From: Epiperipatus broadwayi
Lineage: Eukaryota; Onychophora; Udeonychophora; Euonychophora; Peripatidae
Reading direction: 5' to 3'
DNA length: 64,000 nucleotides
NCBI GenBank assembly: GCA_028023455.1
Contig: JAQFVV010012396.1
Location: 8,658,085-8,722,084 of the forward strand
Part shown: piece by piece, positions 13,541 through 24,474 of the stretch
Position numbering within the stretch: position 1 is the first letter of the stretch
How the letters are laid out: every line of letters starts with the position of its first letter
The notes under the pieces: model-generated
Database searches by the model: none
What the model saw: the letters and a program-made list of their open reading frames with translations, nothing else
What the model was told of the DNA's origin: nothing
Position numbers and translations under genes: made by a program

Positions 13541-14280
13541 TAAAAGATATAACAGCACACACACGCATGCTGGCATTTAGCATCTAGAAGTCAACATGTC
13601 AGTACAGAACATATAGATACATAATATGGCTCTAGCCATGTCGGACAAGCTAACCATTGTGTAAGAAGATCAGATGAAGACAGCCTAGATTAGCCTATCT
13701 GAATCAGCACAACTTACCACAAGGCATTGCATCAGAAGGATTATACAAGTCCATATACAACATCAAAGAGGAGAAAGGTAACACATACATTAAGTTTGTA
13801 CATTGGATGTAAATATACATGTTATGACTTGTAGGTAGCATTTTGACCTCAGCCACAGTTATTAAGATATCAGCCTGAATGGAACAGGAATGGACAAAAG
13901 TCAAGTACAAAAGAGTATAACAGGGTCTTCAAGAATCAAGACAATATATAGCAGTAAACTCATTGTTGCATGAATGTTACCAAGACAAAGTGACATCAGA
14001 TGAAAAGTAAACCATCAGACTGGATAAACACCAATCTGACAATTAGCTGTTGTATGAGCAAGAATCTGATGAGTGACAGTGGCACCACAAACTGCATATT
14101 CTTGTAATTGATGTAAATATAAATAATTAAGTCACAGATCACAACAGACTTGACACAATAGAGGAGGAAAAACATAGGACCTATAAGAGCAATAGACTTG
14201 ATCCAGAGACCAAGATATCAAATTAAGGAACCAACTGGATCAATAAATGAGTCAGAAGGAAAGAAAGCCATGGTATAAAT
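13541..14280. other. Possible leader of the adjoining gypsy element
   Basis: Less AT-rich, non-coding sequence just upstream of the gypsy gag remnant. It might be its LTR or leader, but I found no second copy that would show LTR boundaries. Confidence 0.3.
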
Positions 14281-14299
14281 ATATATTTTTATTAGGCCA

Positions 14300-16450
14300 A
14301 AAAGAACTAGAATGGCTGATAAATACAATATAGAAAAATTTATCTAAAATAACCTTTATTAAGGAAACAGTACATAGAGAGATTTAAAATTTTAATTATT
14401 ATAAATAAGGTTATGTCAGAATTAAGATAGTAATATTTGTTACTTTGTGTGGAACAGCCACTTGTAGAATTTTAGTAACTCAGGAAGCCTTATTGGAAAT
14501 AGCAGATATCACATTTAAGAAAACTATAGAAATTCTAGATCAGTATTTTATGCCTTGGAAAGCCTTATTGGAAATAGCAGATATCACATTTAAGAAAGCT
14601 ATAGAAATTCTAGATTAGTATTTTATGCCTTAGGAAGCCTTATTGGAAATAGCAGATATCACATTTAAGAAAGCTATAGAAATTCTAGATCAGTATTTTA
14701 TGCCAAAGGCATTTGCAATTATATGAACATACAAATTTTATTCTCATAACTAATTAGAGAATAAGACAATAATACAATATATGACCAAATTAAGAAATCA
14801 GGAAAATATATGTGATTTTGGTACTTTTCTTAAACGAGATGCTATGAGACATATTTGTTTGTGGCATAGCAAATCACACCCTACACTTGAGTCTAATGGT
14901 AGTTAATTCAGTAACATTTGACACAATGGTAGAATTAGTAGAATTAAGTGATGAGGTATCCAATTAATTGTCAGTGTTAATTGACAGAAGTCAAAAACTA
15001 AAATCCACAAGGCAGTATTAGCCAATAGAGAGGAAAGAGATAAAAATGAAGCCTTCGGGGATTGTAAGTTCTTTAGATGTAATATTAATCATTATCAGGG
15101 CATGATTACATTCAAAGAAAGCATTTGTTTTCATTGTAAAAAACAGAACCACATTAAAGTGGCATGTAGACTATTAAAAAAGCACAGAAGCATGAAAATA
15201 TCTTCACAGGACTTGAATACAAGTAAAGTAAATCAAGAAAGTAATAAAAATAAAATAAGCAAAAAACTATAAATATTATAAAAAGAAAGATAAGTTTAAT
15301 ATGAATACTTAAGGAATGAAAAGTTAAAGTCCATATTTAAGGGCATAATAAAAATTAACAGCATTCTATTTAAAGTAGAAATAGATTTGGGATACGCGGT
15401 AACTTTTAGTTTTAAATTAGTGTTGGAAAGAGATAATTAAGAATAAGAAAATGTAATAAGTTTGACTACAAAGAAAATTTATGAATATAATGGGAAGTCA
15501 ATAAACTTGTCACGATCAGTTAAGGGTAATGTAAAAAAAAACAAAAAAACATGTATAACACAACTATCATTTCTGCTAACAATAGAAGGTCACAGTAATC
15601 TTCTTGATAACAATTAGTTTGAATCCCTAAGTTATGCTCTAGTATATATAAACAAAATTGTAAATAATACCAAGGGCAGTGAAATTTATAAAATGAATTA
15701 CAGCAAAATTTAATGCATCTCCAGTTAAGTTACATATAGATAATACATCAAATCCATTGCAAGTAAAGTAGGACATATTTCCTTTGCAAGCAGGGAAAAA
15801 GTGACTCAAAAGTTTAAAAAATTGATGAAACAAGGGGGCAATAGAAGGAACACAATGATATTAGGTTGTGTGGAGACCATAGTATTATTAATAAAGCATT
15901 ATTACCAGAAACTACCCTACTCTGTCCATTATGCAAATATTAGTAACCTTATTGAAAGGGAAAAAATTTACAAAGATATATCTCAGGTAGGTGTATCTAC
16001 AATTACTGGTAGATTATGAATCAGCTGAATGCTTAGTGTGAATAATACACAAAGGATTATAGGAAGATTATAGGCTCCCTTTCAGGATAGCTTCAGTCCT
16101 GCAATATTGTTAAAACTAGTTAGCAGGAGAAATTGAGGAAGCAATCTTATATTTTGATGATTTCATAATAACAAAGGACGATTTAGATTAACTAACACAA
16201 TATAAATGAAAATTTTAGATATTTAATAAAACAGCCATTAGAATAAGCCTGGTAAGTATAGATTTCGAGGAATTTAAGATGACAAGTAAAAATGTGTTTC
16301 CATCAAAAGATAAAGTAAAAGTAAGCTAGAGTACTCCACAGCCAGCAAAGAAAAGAGTATTATAGACATTTATGAACCTTATTGAGTATTATAAACAATT
16401 TTTTAGTTTTAAATTGGAAATGTTTGAATCTCTATATAGGTTATTACAAA
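14300..16450 (+). pseudogene. Decayed Ty3/gypsy gag-pol
   Basis: Fragments appear in the order expected of a gypsy-type retrotransposon. The gag part has ALLEIADITFKKAIEILD, then QYMTKLRN...CDFGTF...RH.C, then a zinc knuckle CFHCKKQNHIKVAC (CX2CX4HX4C, near 15130). A protease-like segment FKVEIDLGYAVTFS follows near 15370. Reverse transcriptase pieces include EIEEAILYFDDFIITKDDLD, where YFDD is the catalytic box (about 16130-16190), and EYYKQFFSF downstream. Stops and frameshifts are frequent, so no protein is possible. RNase H and integrase were not recognised. The element ends at the PLE that follows. Confidence 0.75.
14483..14704 (+). repeat. Three 75-bp tandem repeats inside gag
   Basis: Three near-identical units with a period of exactly 75 bp, a multiple of three. 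Each encodes the same gag segment, ALLEIADITFKK plus AIEILDQYFMP. Differences are single bases. The duplication is in frame, so it could have arisen while the gag was still coding. Confidence 0.9.
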
Positions 16451-16849
16451 TTTGTTGTTAAATGTTTTATCATTTTTTTAAATCATTACAATTACTGCAG
16501 AAAAACAGGATAAATTTTTTTCTAGAATTACGTATTATGTATGAAGCAAAATGGACTTTGTCATGCTATGTTGACATCTGCATAGATATCATGAAAAAAC
16601 AAGAACATCTATTTTTCTTAGGAATTGTCTTCAATTTAAAGTTTACCAAAGTTGCTGTCATATTAAAATTAACAGATCCATTTAGTAGGAAGAGAATATT
16701 ATTAGGAAGCTTAAATTTTTTTATTAAGTTCTATTTATAAAAAGTCTTTCTGGTACATTTAAGGCCAACAAAAGAAGGAAAAACCTTATAAATTTAGAGT
16801 ATATAGCTCCCAAAAATATCTACTACATAAAATGCAACCACATTGCTAT

Positions 16850-18560
16850 CATGTTAAAAAGAAAATATTCTAAGTTTAACTTTTTGGTTGAAAAGCAGAA
16901 CTGCATGGACCCTAATCTCACTAGCATTAAAAATTGGGTCAACCATTCAAAGGTTGAATTTCCAGAGGCAGCTGATAAAATTTTAAATTACATATCCAGA
17001 TTTGAATGATACTGTCCTGAAATGGATATATTAATTGATTTTGAATCTAAATATGAAAATGACCCAGAGAAAAAAAAGGCTTTTAATTTTTTTAAATATG
17101 TACCTAAAGCTAATAAAAAAAATGTCTGGTCTCATAATAGTAAGTATGTTAGAAATTTTATTAAAGAGAAAAACTTTATTTATTTGAAAGAAGATAAGGG
17201 CACTAGGTTTGTGCTTTTAAAATGGCAAAAGTTTGTCTTTAAAATTACCCAGAAAATTGGTAAATTATGTTTTTTCAAAGTAAAAGTTTATAATTTAAAA
17301 ACTAGAAAATATAAATTTGTTGCTTTATTTCTTAGAAAACATCAAGGCAAAGCATTGTCAAACTCTGATTACTATAAAATATACCCATCTGGCTGCCATT
17401 GTTCCTAGAATATTTGTGAATATAAAGCTGCACAAGGATAATTTCCCTCTTCGCCTTTTTAACTTTAGTGGCACATACTTTACCACACAGCTAAGCTTAT
17501 TGCCTCTTGGCCCATAGATAACCTTGGTTTTGGTTTATACAGTTTGAAATGCTTGTATGAATCTAAAAATTGCCTTTTAAGGAATTCGTATGGGTCTGTC
17601 CCTTGTTATGAATCTCTTAAATTTGTAGAATTTTCACAGAAAGTCAATTATAACACTGAGAAAAAAACTTTATTATAGACACATTCACAAAACATATAAA
17701 ATAAATCTTGGCTGGCCTATGGGGTTTCTTTTCAGTGGAGTTGTCTATAATCTGTACATGACCAAATTTGAGAATTTGATTCTTCCAAAATTTGAGTGTC
17801 TGTCAAATACAGTCTTATATTCCAAATACATAGACGATACTTTTGTATATGCTAATGAAGAAACAATTAGTAAAATTTATATTGAATTAGCATCTACAAG
17901 CACTCTTACTTGGACCATCAAAAAGAAAGATGAGCTCCTGCATAACATAAATTTTTTAGACTTAGATACCATCAGACAGAACAATGTTTTGGACTATAGG
18001 ATGATTTTAAAACTATTAAATGTAAGAGTCAGTATACACCCCAGGTCTAATACTCCCTTCTTCCATAAATATGCTGGTCCGAAAGGTTTTTCCCCTAGAA
18101 ATTTAAAGCTATGCAAATTCAAGGCTGATAGGAGAAGAAGCACCAGTCTATATACTAAAGACTTAATCAACATTGGATACAATTTAAAAAAAATAACTGC
18201 AATTATTGATAATTTTTATAACAAAATCTTGTACTCTTAACATGTTTTGAAACTCGCACACAAATTATTAAAAAAAAACATTTGTATCAATAAATACAAT
18301 ACCAGCTCTCACTCGCTTCTGTCTTTAAATAAATTATTAAATAATTCAAAAGACAAAAAATCTAGAGAAGCGTCACATCAAATTGTATACAAAATTAATT
18401 TACAAAGAACTTAATTGCTTGTAGTCTTACTATTGTAAAACCTGAGCTAACTTATCTATAAGATTTGCCCAGCATACTTATCAGTATAACTGGCCAAAAA
18501 AAAGCAATAAATACTTCCGTTTTCTTGGATCATGAGTTGCCGTCAGGTTATACCTTTGAT
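16850..18560 (+). pseudogene. Penelope-like element RT pseudogene (PLE 1)
   Basis: Contains an N-terminal region (17022-17400) with WSHNSKYVRNFIKEK and KEDKGTRFVLL, then SDYYKIYPSGCHC in the next part. After frame changes near 17400 and 17520-17700 comes the RT palm with GVVYNLYMTKFENL and the catalytic box YSKYIDDTFVYA (about 17820). Further on are SIHPRSNTPFFHKYAG and the C-terminal region ending at 18240. This order and the 'G.MG...S' segment are typical of Penelope-like retroelements. The GIY-YIG endonuclease expected after it is only hinted at (HQIVYKI near 18380). It differs in sequence from the PLEs at 24-29 kb, so it is a separate family. Confidence 0.75.
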
Positions 18561-20005
18561 CTCTCTATGGATGGCATTGTTTGTTCGAGAGAGATGATAG
18601 AAAGAGAAAAGTGAAGGAGACATGGTCAATAGCAAAAAATCATCATGCCATCAATAAAAAAACCTCTAACACCACCATTTCTAACAAAATGTCACTTGTA
18701 GTGACCATTTTCCTCATTAGTATGTAAATGTAGTCCTAAAAATTCAATTTTATATAATCTATTATTTAATACTAAAAAATAACTTAAATCTATATCTCAA
18801 CTTCCTTTAGTCACATAATGTTATGATTACAATAATACTCAGTATTGAAAGTGCTCAGTTTTAAATAAATTTTCTTTATTACAAATTCAAACCTGTTCTG
18901 TTGTTAAAAGTTTTAACATTATTTGAATTATTACAATTATTGTGGAAAAACATTAAAAAAAATTTCTAATAATCTTATTGTAAATATGAATAGTAAATAT
19001 ATTAAATTATACTTGGAAATTGTATTATGGATATTAAGTTGAGAACACAATAATACATTAGCAATTTATACAAAAGAAATCTAACAAAAATAAAAAAACA
19101 AGGTCAATATTTAAAATAGTAGCAAATCTTTCTCAATACTAGTGGTGGTCATGTGATGTTTCAGTGGTTAAAAGTCAATATCTGTAAAATGTACTAGTTC
19201 CATTAAAAAATTTGTACTTTATATTCCATAAAATTTATAATGTAAAGTATTATATATAATAGGTTACATAATTATATCTATTTATATAGGTATAAAATAT
19301 ACTAATTGTATGATCATATATATTTGTATACCATAGTTTTGATAAAGACTACTGGTCAGTTGAACCACAAGAAAATATCAAGGAATAAATTTTATTTGAT
19401 TGCATTGTAAAAAGTGATTAAGAAGATATATAAATGATATTAATCCTTGAATTGTTATCAAACCATTTTTCACTGCTAATATTTATCAAAAACTATTTAA
19501 TAAAAAGAAAAGTAATGCAGAAAGAATATTATTTTTTCATGATTTATAGATTTCTTTATCAAAGAGCAATAGACAATTACTGACGGATGGAAAATGTTAT
19601 TTTTTTTGGAAAAGCCAACATTTTTTTTTATTTTCAGTCAAGATCAGATGCAATTCGCTAAAAACATAAGAGATTTTCTTATGGCAATGTAAGAAGAAAG
19701 ATCAACATTTTAGCGTTTCTGAGTTCAAATCATCTTAATTCCTTATCTGATAATCAACTATAAAATAAAATCTTATTTACCAAATTGATTTCTAATTTTT
19801 TATTGTTCTTGGTTAATTATAATGACCTTAATTATAGAACAATGCACAGAATAATTAAAAGATATATTTAAGATCAATAATCCAATCAGTATTTTTATAC
19901 TCGTGATTGTTGTCAATATGTTAAAATACGTCCCTCATACAAATATTTGCGCAGTCATCAAATCAATAATTTCAGTTTTTAAGTGGGTCTCTAAAATTAT
20001 ACTAC
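18561..20005. other. AT-rich DNA, no gene seen
   Basis: No coding signature. A short piece at 19140-19200 ('gtggtcatgtgatgtttc') resembles the tail of the family-A hammerhead repeat and may be a remnant of it. Confidence 0.5.
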
Positions 20006-20299
20006 ATCTTATTGACTTAAACCACTAAACATCACATGATCACTATCTCATACTAGCACAATAATTGTTATTAAACAATTCAAAACAAAACAACACTCTC
20101 CATATAGTAGTGCCATCTTGTGCTCACTGATGAAGGCCACAAGCCAGAAACTAGTCTGGGGATATTGGATGAGTAGGCACTAGATAGGGATTTTATGCAC
20201 AAGCCTTCTGGCATCCATTGATTGCTCTTGTTAGCACAAGATGGCACTACTATATGGAGAGTGTTGTTTTGTTTTGAATTGTTTAATCTTATTGACTTA
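20006..20299. mobile_element. Family-A hammerhead foldback element with TSD
   Basis: A 266-bp element (20020-20285) is bounded by perfect 14-bp target-site duplications 'atcttattgactta' at 20006-20019 and 20286-20299. Perfect 53-bp inverted arms lie at 20072-20124 and 20233-20285. The 108-bp centre carries a hammerhead. The left part (20020-20124) is the reverse complement of the family-A tail. The rest is the body and tail in the plus direction. There is no open reading frame, so it must be mobilised by another element. Confidence 0.9.
20123..20161 (+). ncRNA. Hammerhead ribozyme motif, family A copy 1
   Basis: The core CUGAUGA (20127-20133) is canonical. Stem II is GGC/GCC with loop CACAA and an A-A juxtaposition at its base. 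GAAA lies at 20147-20150. The tiny self-complementary stem III ACUAGU ends in the cleavage triplet GUC (20154-20156). Stem I pairs CUCA with UGGG. The minimal palindromic stem III is the form known from Penelope and animal retrozyme hammerheads, which tend to act as dimers. Confidence 0.8.
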
Positions 20300-21445
20300 T
20301 TATATTAGCTTTCTTATTAGTCTTTTTTTTTTTTTTTTACAAGAAGGCCAATTTTTTCCCCCAGAGTATCTATTCAAGGATATTGCTTATCCTTTATTTA
20401 TTTTTTTAACTTTGTTATTTTAGTACTGATAAAATTATCACAGCAAAGTATTAAAGCAAAATATTGCAAACGTATGTGATGTGATGTATTATGGCTTCTC
20501 ATTAAACGAAGTCAAGAATATCTCAACAATTATGCCCAAATAAACCTGTTAGCCACTTTCTTTTACATTCCCCACTCTAAATTTACCCATAATCTGCTCT
20601 ATCCCATTTCCACAACATATATTTCTTTACTACGCTTTTACGTATTAATTAAAGTGGCTTTTTAAGTACAAAATTTTACTGACTTCTATTATTAAACGTT
20701 ACAGTCTTTTTATTTTTTTACATATTTTTATATACAGAGCATTATTTATAACAAAACATTCACTTATAACTTTGATGCTAATAATTTACTTTTTCAATAA
20801 TAATTTTAAAGAAATGCTTAATATTTTTATATATACGGGGGGATCTCATAAGTTACATTTCCGCGTTACAACAATTCTGAAACTTCGACCAATGTTCGCG
20901 TGGTTAAACTTTTTTTTAATCAGGATTTCGTTATCTTTTGTTGAATTAAAGTAAGAATTACTCGGAAGATGTAATTCATCATGTTATTTTCATTCAAACT
21001 GTAGTATGCTCAGTTTTGTTTACATTTTCTCTCTAGCAGTTAAAAAGATTAATGATTATTTTTTTAAAGGCAATATAATTACCGAAGGTAAGTTGCAATA
21101 ACGTTTATTGATTTGTATTTGCTTTTCCCCATTGCTTTGCGTAATTTAATAATAAATTCTGCACAAATAAATTCAAATGCACTTTGGTTTTAATGATAAA
21201 AAGGAATGTTGTGATTAATTGTATATTATTCTAAGTTGTATATAGCAATTGTTTCTGACCTTATATGAGAAAATATTTTGAAAAGTTAATAGCTATCTAT
21301 TTGAAAACGTAAATTTGATGTTCATTGAAGATTATATTTAAAGATAAAGGAGTTTGTATGCATATATGAAGCAAATTCTTATATAACCTGATTCTTTTTA
21401 TAACATTCATACAAATAAATCTTATGCATATGTACATGTATCGTT
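20300..21445. other. No gene seen
   Basis: AT-rich sequence with poly-T runs. The short frames at 20241-20423 and 20772-20954 have no family resemblance. Confidence 0.5.
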
Positions 21446-21449
21446 ATTT

Positions 21450-22215
21450 TCAACAATTATCGATCCACTACAGTTTGAAGATCTCTGAATTCAACGAAGT
21501 TTATCCAATTCACAGTTTCTTTCATCGTATCACTACTATAAACTTATCCATTCTCTTTACATATTATTTTGTCTAATTCTCACAGCTTTTTGGAATCCAA
21601 TTTTGATTTCGGTTTATATTTTGCCATCTTTTTTCGAAATTATATCCATATCAGTCAGCTTTATTTCATCTTGATAATTATTTTCAATAAAATCAGTGAT
21701 ATCTGTTTGTTCTGTTACCTATGTTTTTCTTTTTATTTCTTTTTGTAAATCTAAATATACATTTGGCACATTGTGTAGTCTGCTACTTCTGTATTTTTTT
21801 CTTAAATATTCAAGTTTCAGATTTGTAAATAAACTTAATAAAAACCTTTTCAAGGCACATAGGCATCTTTTATTATAAATTTATACTGAAAGCATTTTGT
21901 CCAAGTTTAATTATATGATTGATTTCATCTATTGTATTTTCATTTATATGGATAATTTGATCAAGATATTTATAATCCTTTTTTTGAAAAATTATTGAAC
22001 AGCAAAAGTTGAACTAAAGACTAAACAATCTAAAGTAATATTTTTTGCAGTTCTAAAACATTATTTGCTTAAGTAATTATTACCTGCAATTCTAAATGAC
22101 TTAAGTAATTCCATTACTTTTTTATGCCTTTAAGTTTTCACTTTAATCCATAGCATACTTCTTCTAGGACTACTAAAAGTTTTGGAGAGATGGAATCTAC
22201 TCTGTCAGGCACTAC
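21450..22215 (-). pseudogene. RTE-like LINE 3' fragment
   Basis: The minus strand reads as a strongly decayed version of copy 2. It has VDSISPKLLVVLEEVCYGLK and KLKGIKK...NYLSHLEL near the right end, and the TEIKIGFQ segment and tail towards 21470. It begins abruptly inside the RT domain at about 22210 and is broken by stops and indels. It is an old insertion of the same LINE family. Confidence 0.7.
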
Positions 22216-23235
22216 ATGTAGATTATACCCCACACAAAGGCATTTCATCAGGGAGAGGAGGCACTATATCACTGCAAGGATTAATAAAATTTATATATAA
22301 ATGAAAATGTTTAGATTTCCTGAATCATTCTATTGTTAGAAATGCATTCTGATTATGAATATTTTTTATTTAAATATGAGAAAATTCCTTTTTGACTTAG
22401 TTTTGTGTCAATAGCTCAAAATATAGCACATTTTATATACTATATTGCGCTAATTCAAACAGATTGATATTATGTCACTGTGTTAATTAATATAATTTAT
22501 ATGTAAATTAAAATATTTAGATTTTCAAATCACTTTTACTTAAGTATTTTAGGTTATATAAAAAATGATACATTACTATTAATATTTTATTTGAAAATAA
22601 ACTTATTTAAAAAATATTGTCTCGTAATCATTTCAGTGATTTATCACTCATATTTTCTAAGTCCCAGTGTAGTGTGTTCATCATAATGCAGTGGGCGAAT
22701 ATTATACTCTGAAATATAGGACTGTGTAGTTGATTCCAGTGCTATCTCGAATATTTTTTTTTAATACTAATATCAGTTTTTTTAATACTGACATTATCTC
22801 TTTATATTATTTTTTTGCACGTTTTACTAATCTGCTTTTTCTTGGATTTGAAGTGTCATAGATTTTGTTACATAGCTAAAAACTCGTAATTGATCTATAA
22901 TATCCAAATACATGACAATCCATATCCAAGGAAGCAGAATTTTTTTTTAAAAAAATATTGCTGTCTAAGATATTTTATTCATAACAAATTTCATTAAAAT
23001 GGTATTTTCATTTAATGCCACTGTAAATTGCAACAACCATACAACATCACTTGAAGGTTTTTGTAAATGGTCACTTTATTGGGAAAGTGCTTAAAAAATT
23101 TATTATCTATTTTCTATGGAACAAATCAACTATTTGATTTTTTTAAAAGTTATTAACAATTTTATTGATTACTTTAATAATCTCTATACTTCCTCTTTCT
23201 TTTTTATTCTTCATATAAATAAAGATACAATAAAA
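22216..23235. other. No gene seen
   Basis: AT-rich sequence. At 22200-22260 the minus strand shows CUGAUGA and a palindrome but no proper GAAA segment, so it is not called as a hammerhead. Confidence 0.45.
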
Positions 23236-23241
23236 GACAAA

Positions 23242-23296
23242 TGACCCCCAAGATGCATTTCATGCTGAACCAGCATTCATCAGTTTTCCCAGGTCA
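23242..23296 (-). ncRNA. Hammerhead ribozyme motif, family C copy 2 (canonical core)
   Basis: The best-preserved family-C copy. The core CUGAUGA (23277-23283) and GAAA (23258-23261) are both canonical. Stem II is AUGCU/AGCAU with loop GGUUC. Stem III is the palindrome AUGCAU, ending in cleavage triplet AUC (cut between 23252 and 23251). Stem I has two A-U pairs, an internal loop, and an outer helix UGACC/GGUCA. The stem I loop and stem II loop are placed as in natural fast-cleaving hammerheads. Confidence 0.8.
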
Positions 23297-23959
23297 CCAG
23301 CTCTCTTATATATCTTTATTACATACAGTATTTATCTATGGTGAATTGTCATATTTATTTATAACTACCAAACATGCTTCACTCACAACCTCGACTTCGT
23401 ACATTTTTGATAAATCTAATTATGTTTATCATTAATCATTTATTAAACTAGAGTTTTTCTCTAGCACAGATATAAACTTTAATCCAAGTTAAAGATTATT
23501 ATATCTGATTTTTTTATTAACAATCTATCAGAAAGTGTAGTAATATTTATCAAATAAACAATGTAAGTATAAAAATTTTAAATTTCTTCTCTTAAATAAA
23601 TTTAATGTAAATTCTTAATTATTAGATATTGAACTGTATAGATAATGAAATAATGAACATATAAAAAATTAAATCATGAAATAGTATAAATATTTTATTA
23701 TTGAACAAATATTTGAGAAGCTTTGTTAATAAAAAATATAAACAACTTATGCAGGAAGGATTCCGAATTAAATTAAAAGTAACTAATAAGTTTTGAAACA
23801 AAACTATTTTTAACAAATAAAAATTATTTCACACTCAGCTGCCTACTATATATATATAATTTTAATGTGCAAATCAGCGCATAACAGCAGAGCTTTTTCA
23901 AATTAAATCCCAATTTATTATAAATATTAATGTAAATTATAAATACATAATACTTAGGG

Positions 23960-24001
23960 CCTGACTGCTTTCAAGAGAACCCAGCTCTCATAATCATGGG
24001 C
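23960..24001 (-). ncRNA. PLE hammerhead-like motif, family B, in the inverted 5' arm
   Basis: The minus strand reads GCCC, AUGAUUA, a strong stem II (GAGAGC UGG GUUCUC), then GAAA (23969-23972) and GCAGUC. It is the inverted counterpart of the motif at 24271. C3 and G8 of the usual core are A and U. Confidence 0.5.
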
Positions 24002-24029
24002 AATAAAGAGTAAGCATAACCAAGTTGCT

Positions 24030-24213
24030 ATGCAGTTCAATATTCGCGATGTATCAGAAATCAGCCTGTCATGCATGTGAACCTGATAATCCAAGAGTAA
24101 TGTGTAGGGAGAGAAATGATGTTAAAAGAGAAGTTAAGGAGGTGTGTTTTATTGCCATGGACAATAAAGCTGTAAATAAGAAAGATGCATATTATAAAAT
24201 TTCTAAGAAGTAG
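24030..24213 (+). pseudogene. C-terminal PLE coding fragment in the left pseudo-LTR
   Basis: Encodes SSIFAMYQKSACHACEPDN, then CRERNDVKREVKEV and KDAYYKISKK. This matches the end of the GIY-YIG region at 26485-26682 with about ten differences. It is a partial direct duplicate belonging to the pseudo-LTR and not a separate gene. Confidence 0.8.
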
Positions 24214-24270
24214 ATTAATTAGATTTACATGTATTTGCATATAGCAACTTGGTTATGCTTACTCTTTATT

Positions 24271-24318
24271 GCCCATGATTATGAGAACTGGGTTCTCTTG
24301 AAAGTGCTCGAGCACTAA
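24271..24318 (+). ncRNA. PLE hammerhead-like motif, family B, left pseudo-LTR
   Basis: The motif is GCCC, AUGAUUA, stem II GAGAAC/GUUCUC with loop UGG, GAAA (24300-24303), and self-complementary GUGCUCGAGCAC. It lies just after the coding fragment, where hammerheads of Penelope elements normally sit. Core positions 3 and 8 are A and U in place of C and G. Confidence 0.55.
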
Positions 24319-24474
24319 TTATTTATGTATTTATAATTTGCGTTAATTTTTATAATAAATTGGGATTTAATTTGAAAAAGTTCTGCTGTTATGCGCTGAT
24401 TTGTGCATTAAAATTATATATATGTAGTAGGCAGCTGAGTGTGAAATAATTTCTATTTACAATTTACTTTAGTA

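Noticed and set aside
22200-22262. CUGAUGA on the minus strand with a nearby palindrome CUACAUGUAG
   Set aside because: No GAAA or close variant at the required place, and stem II would need extra unpaired bases. It is not called as a hammerhead.
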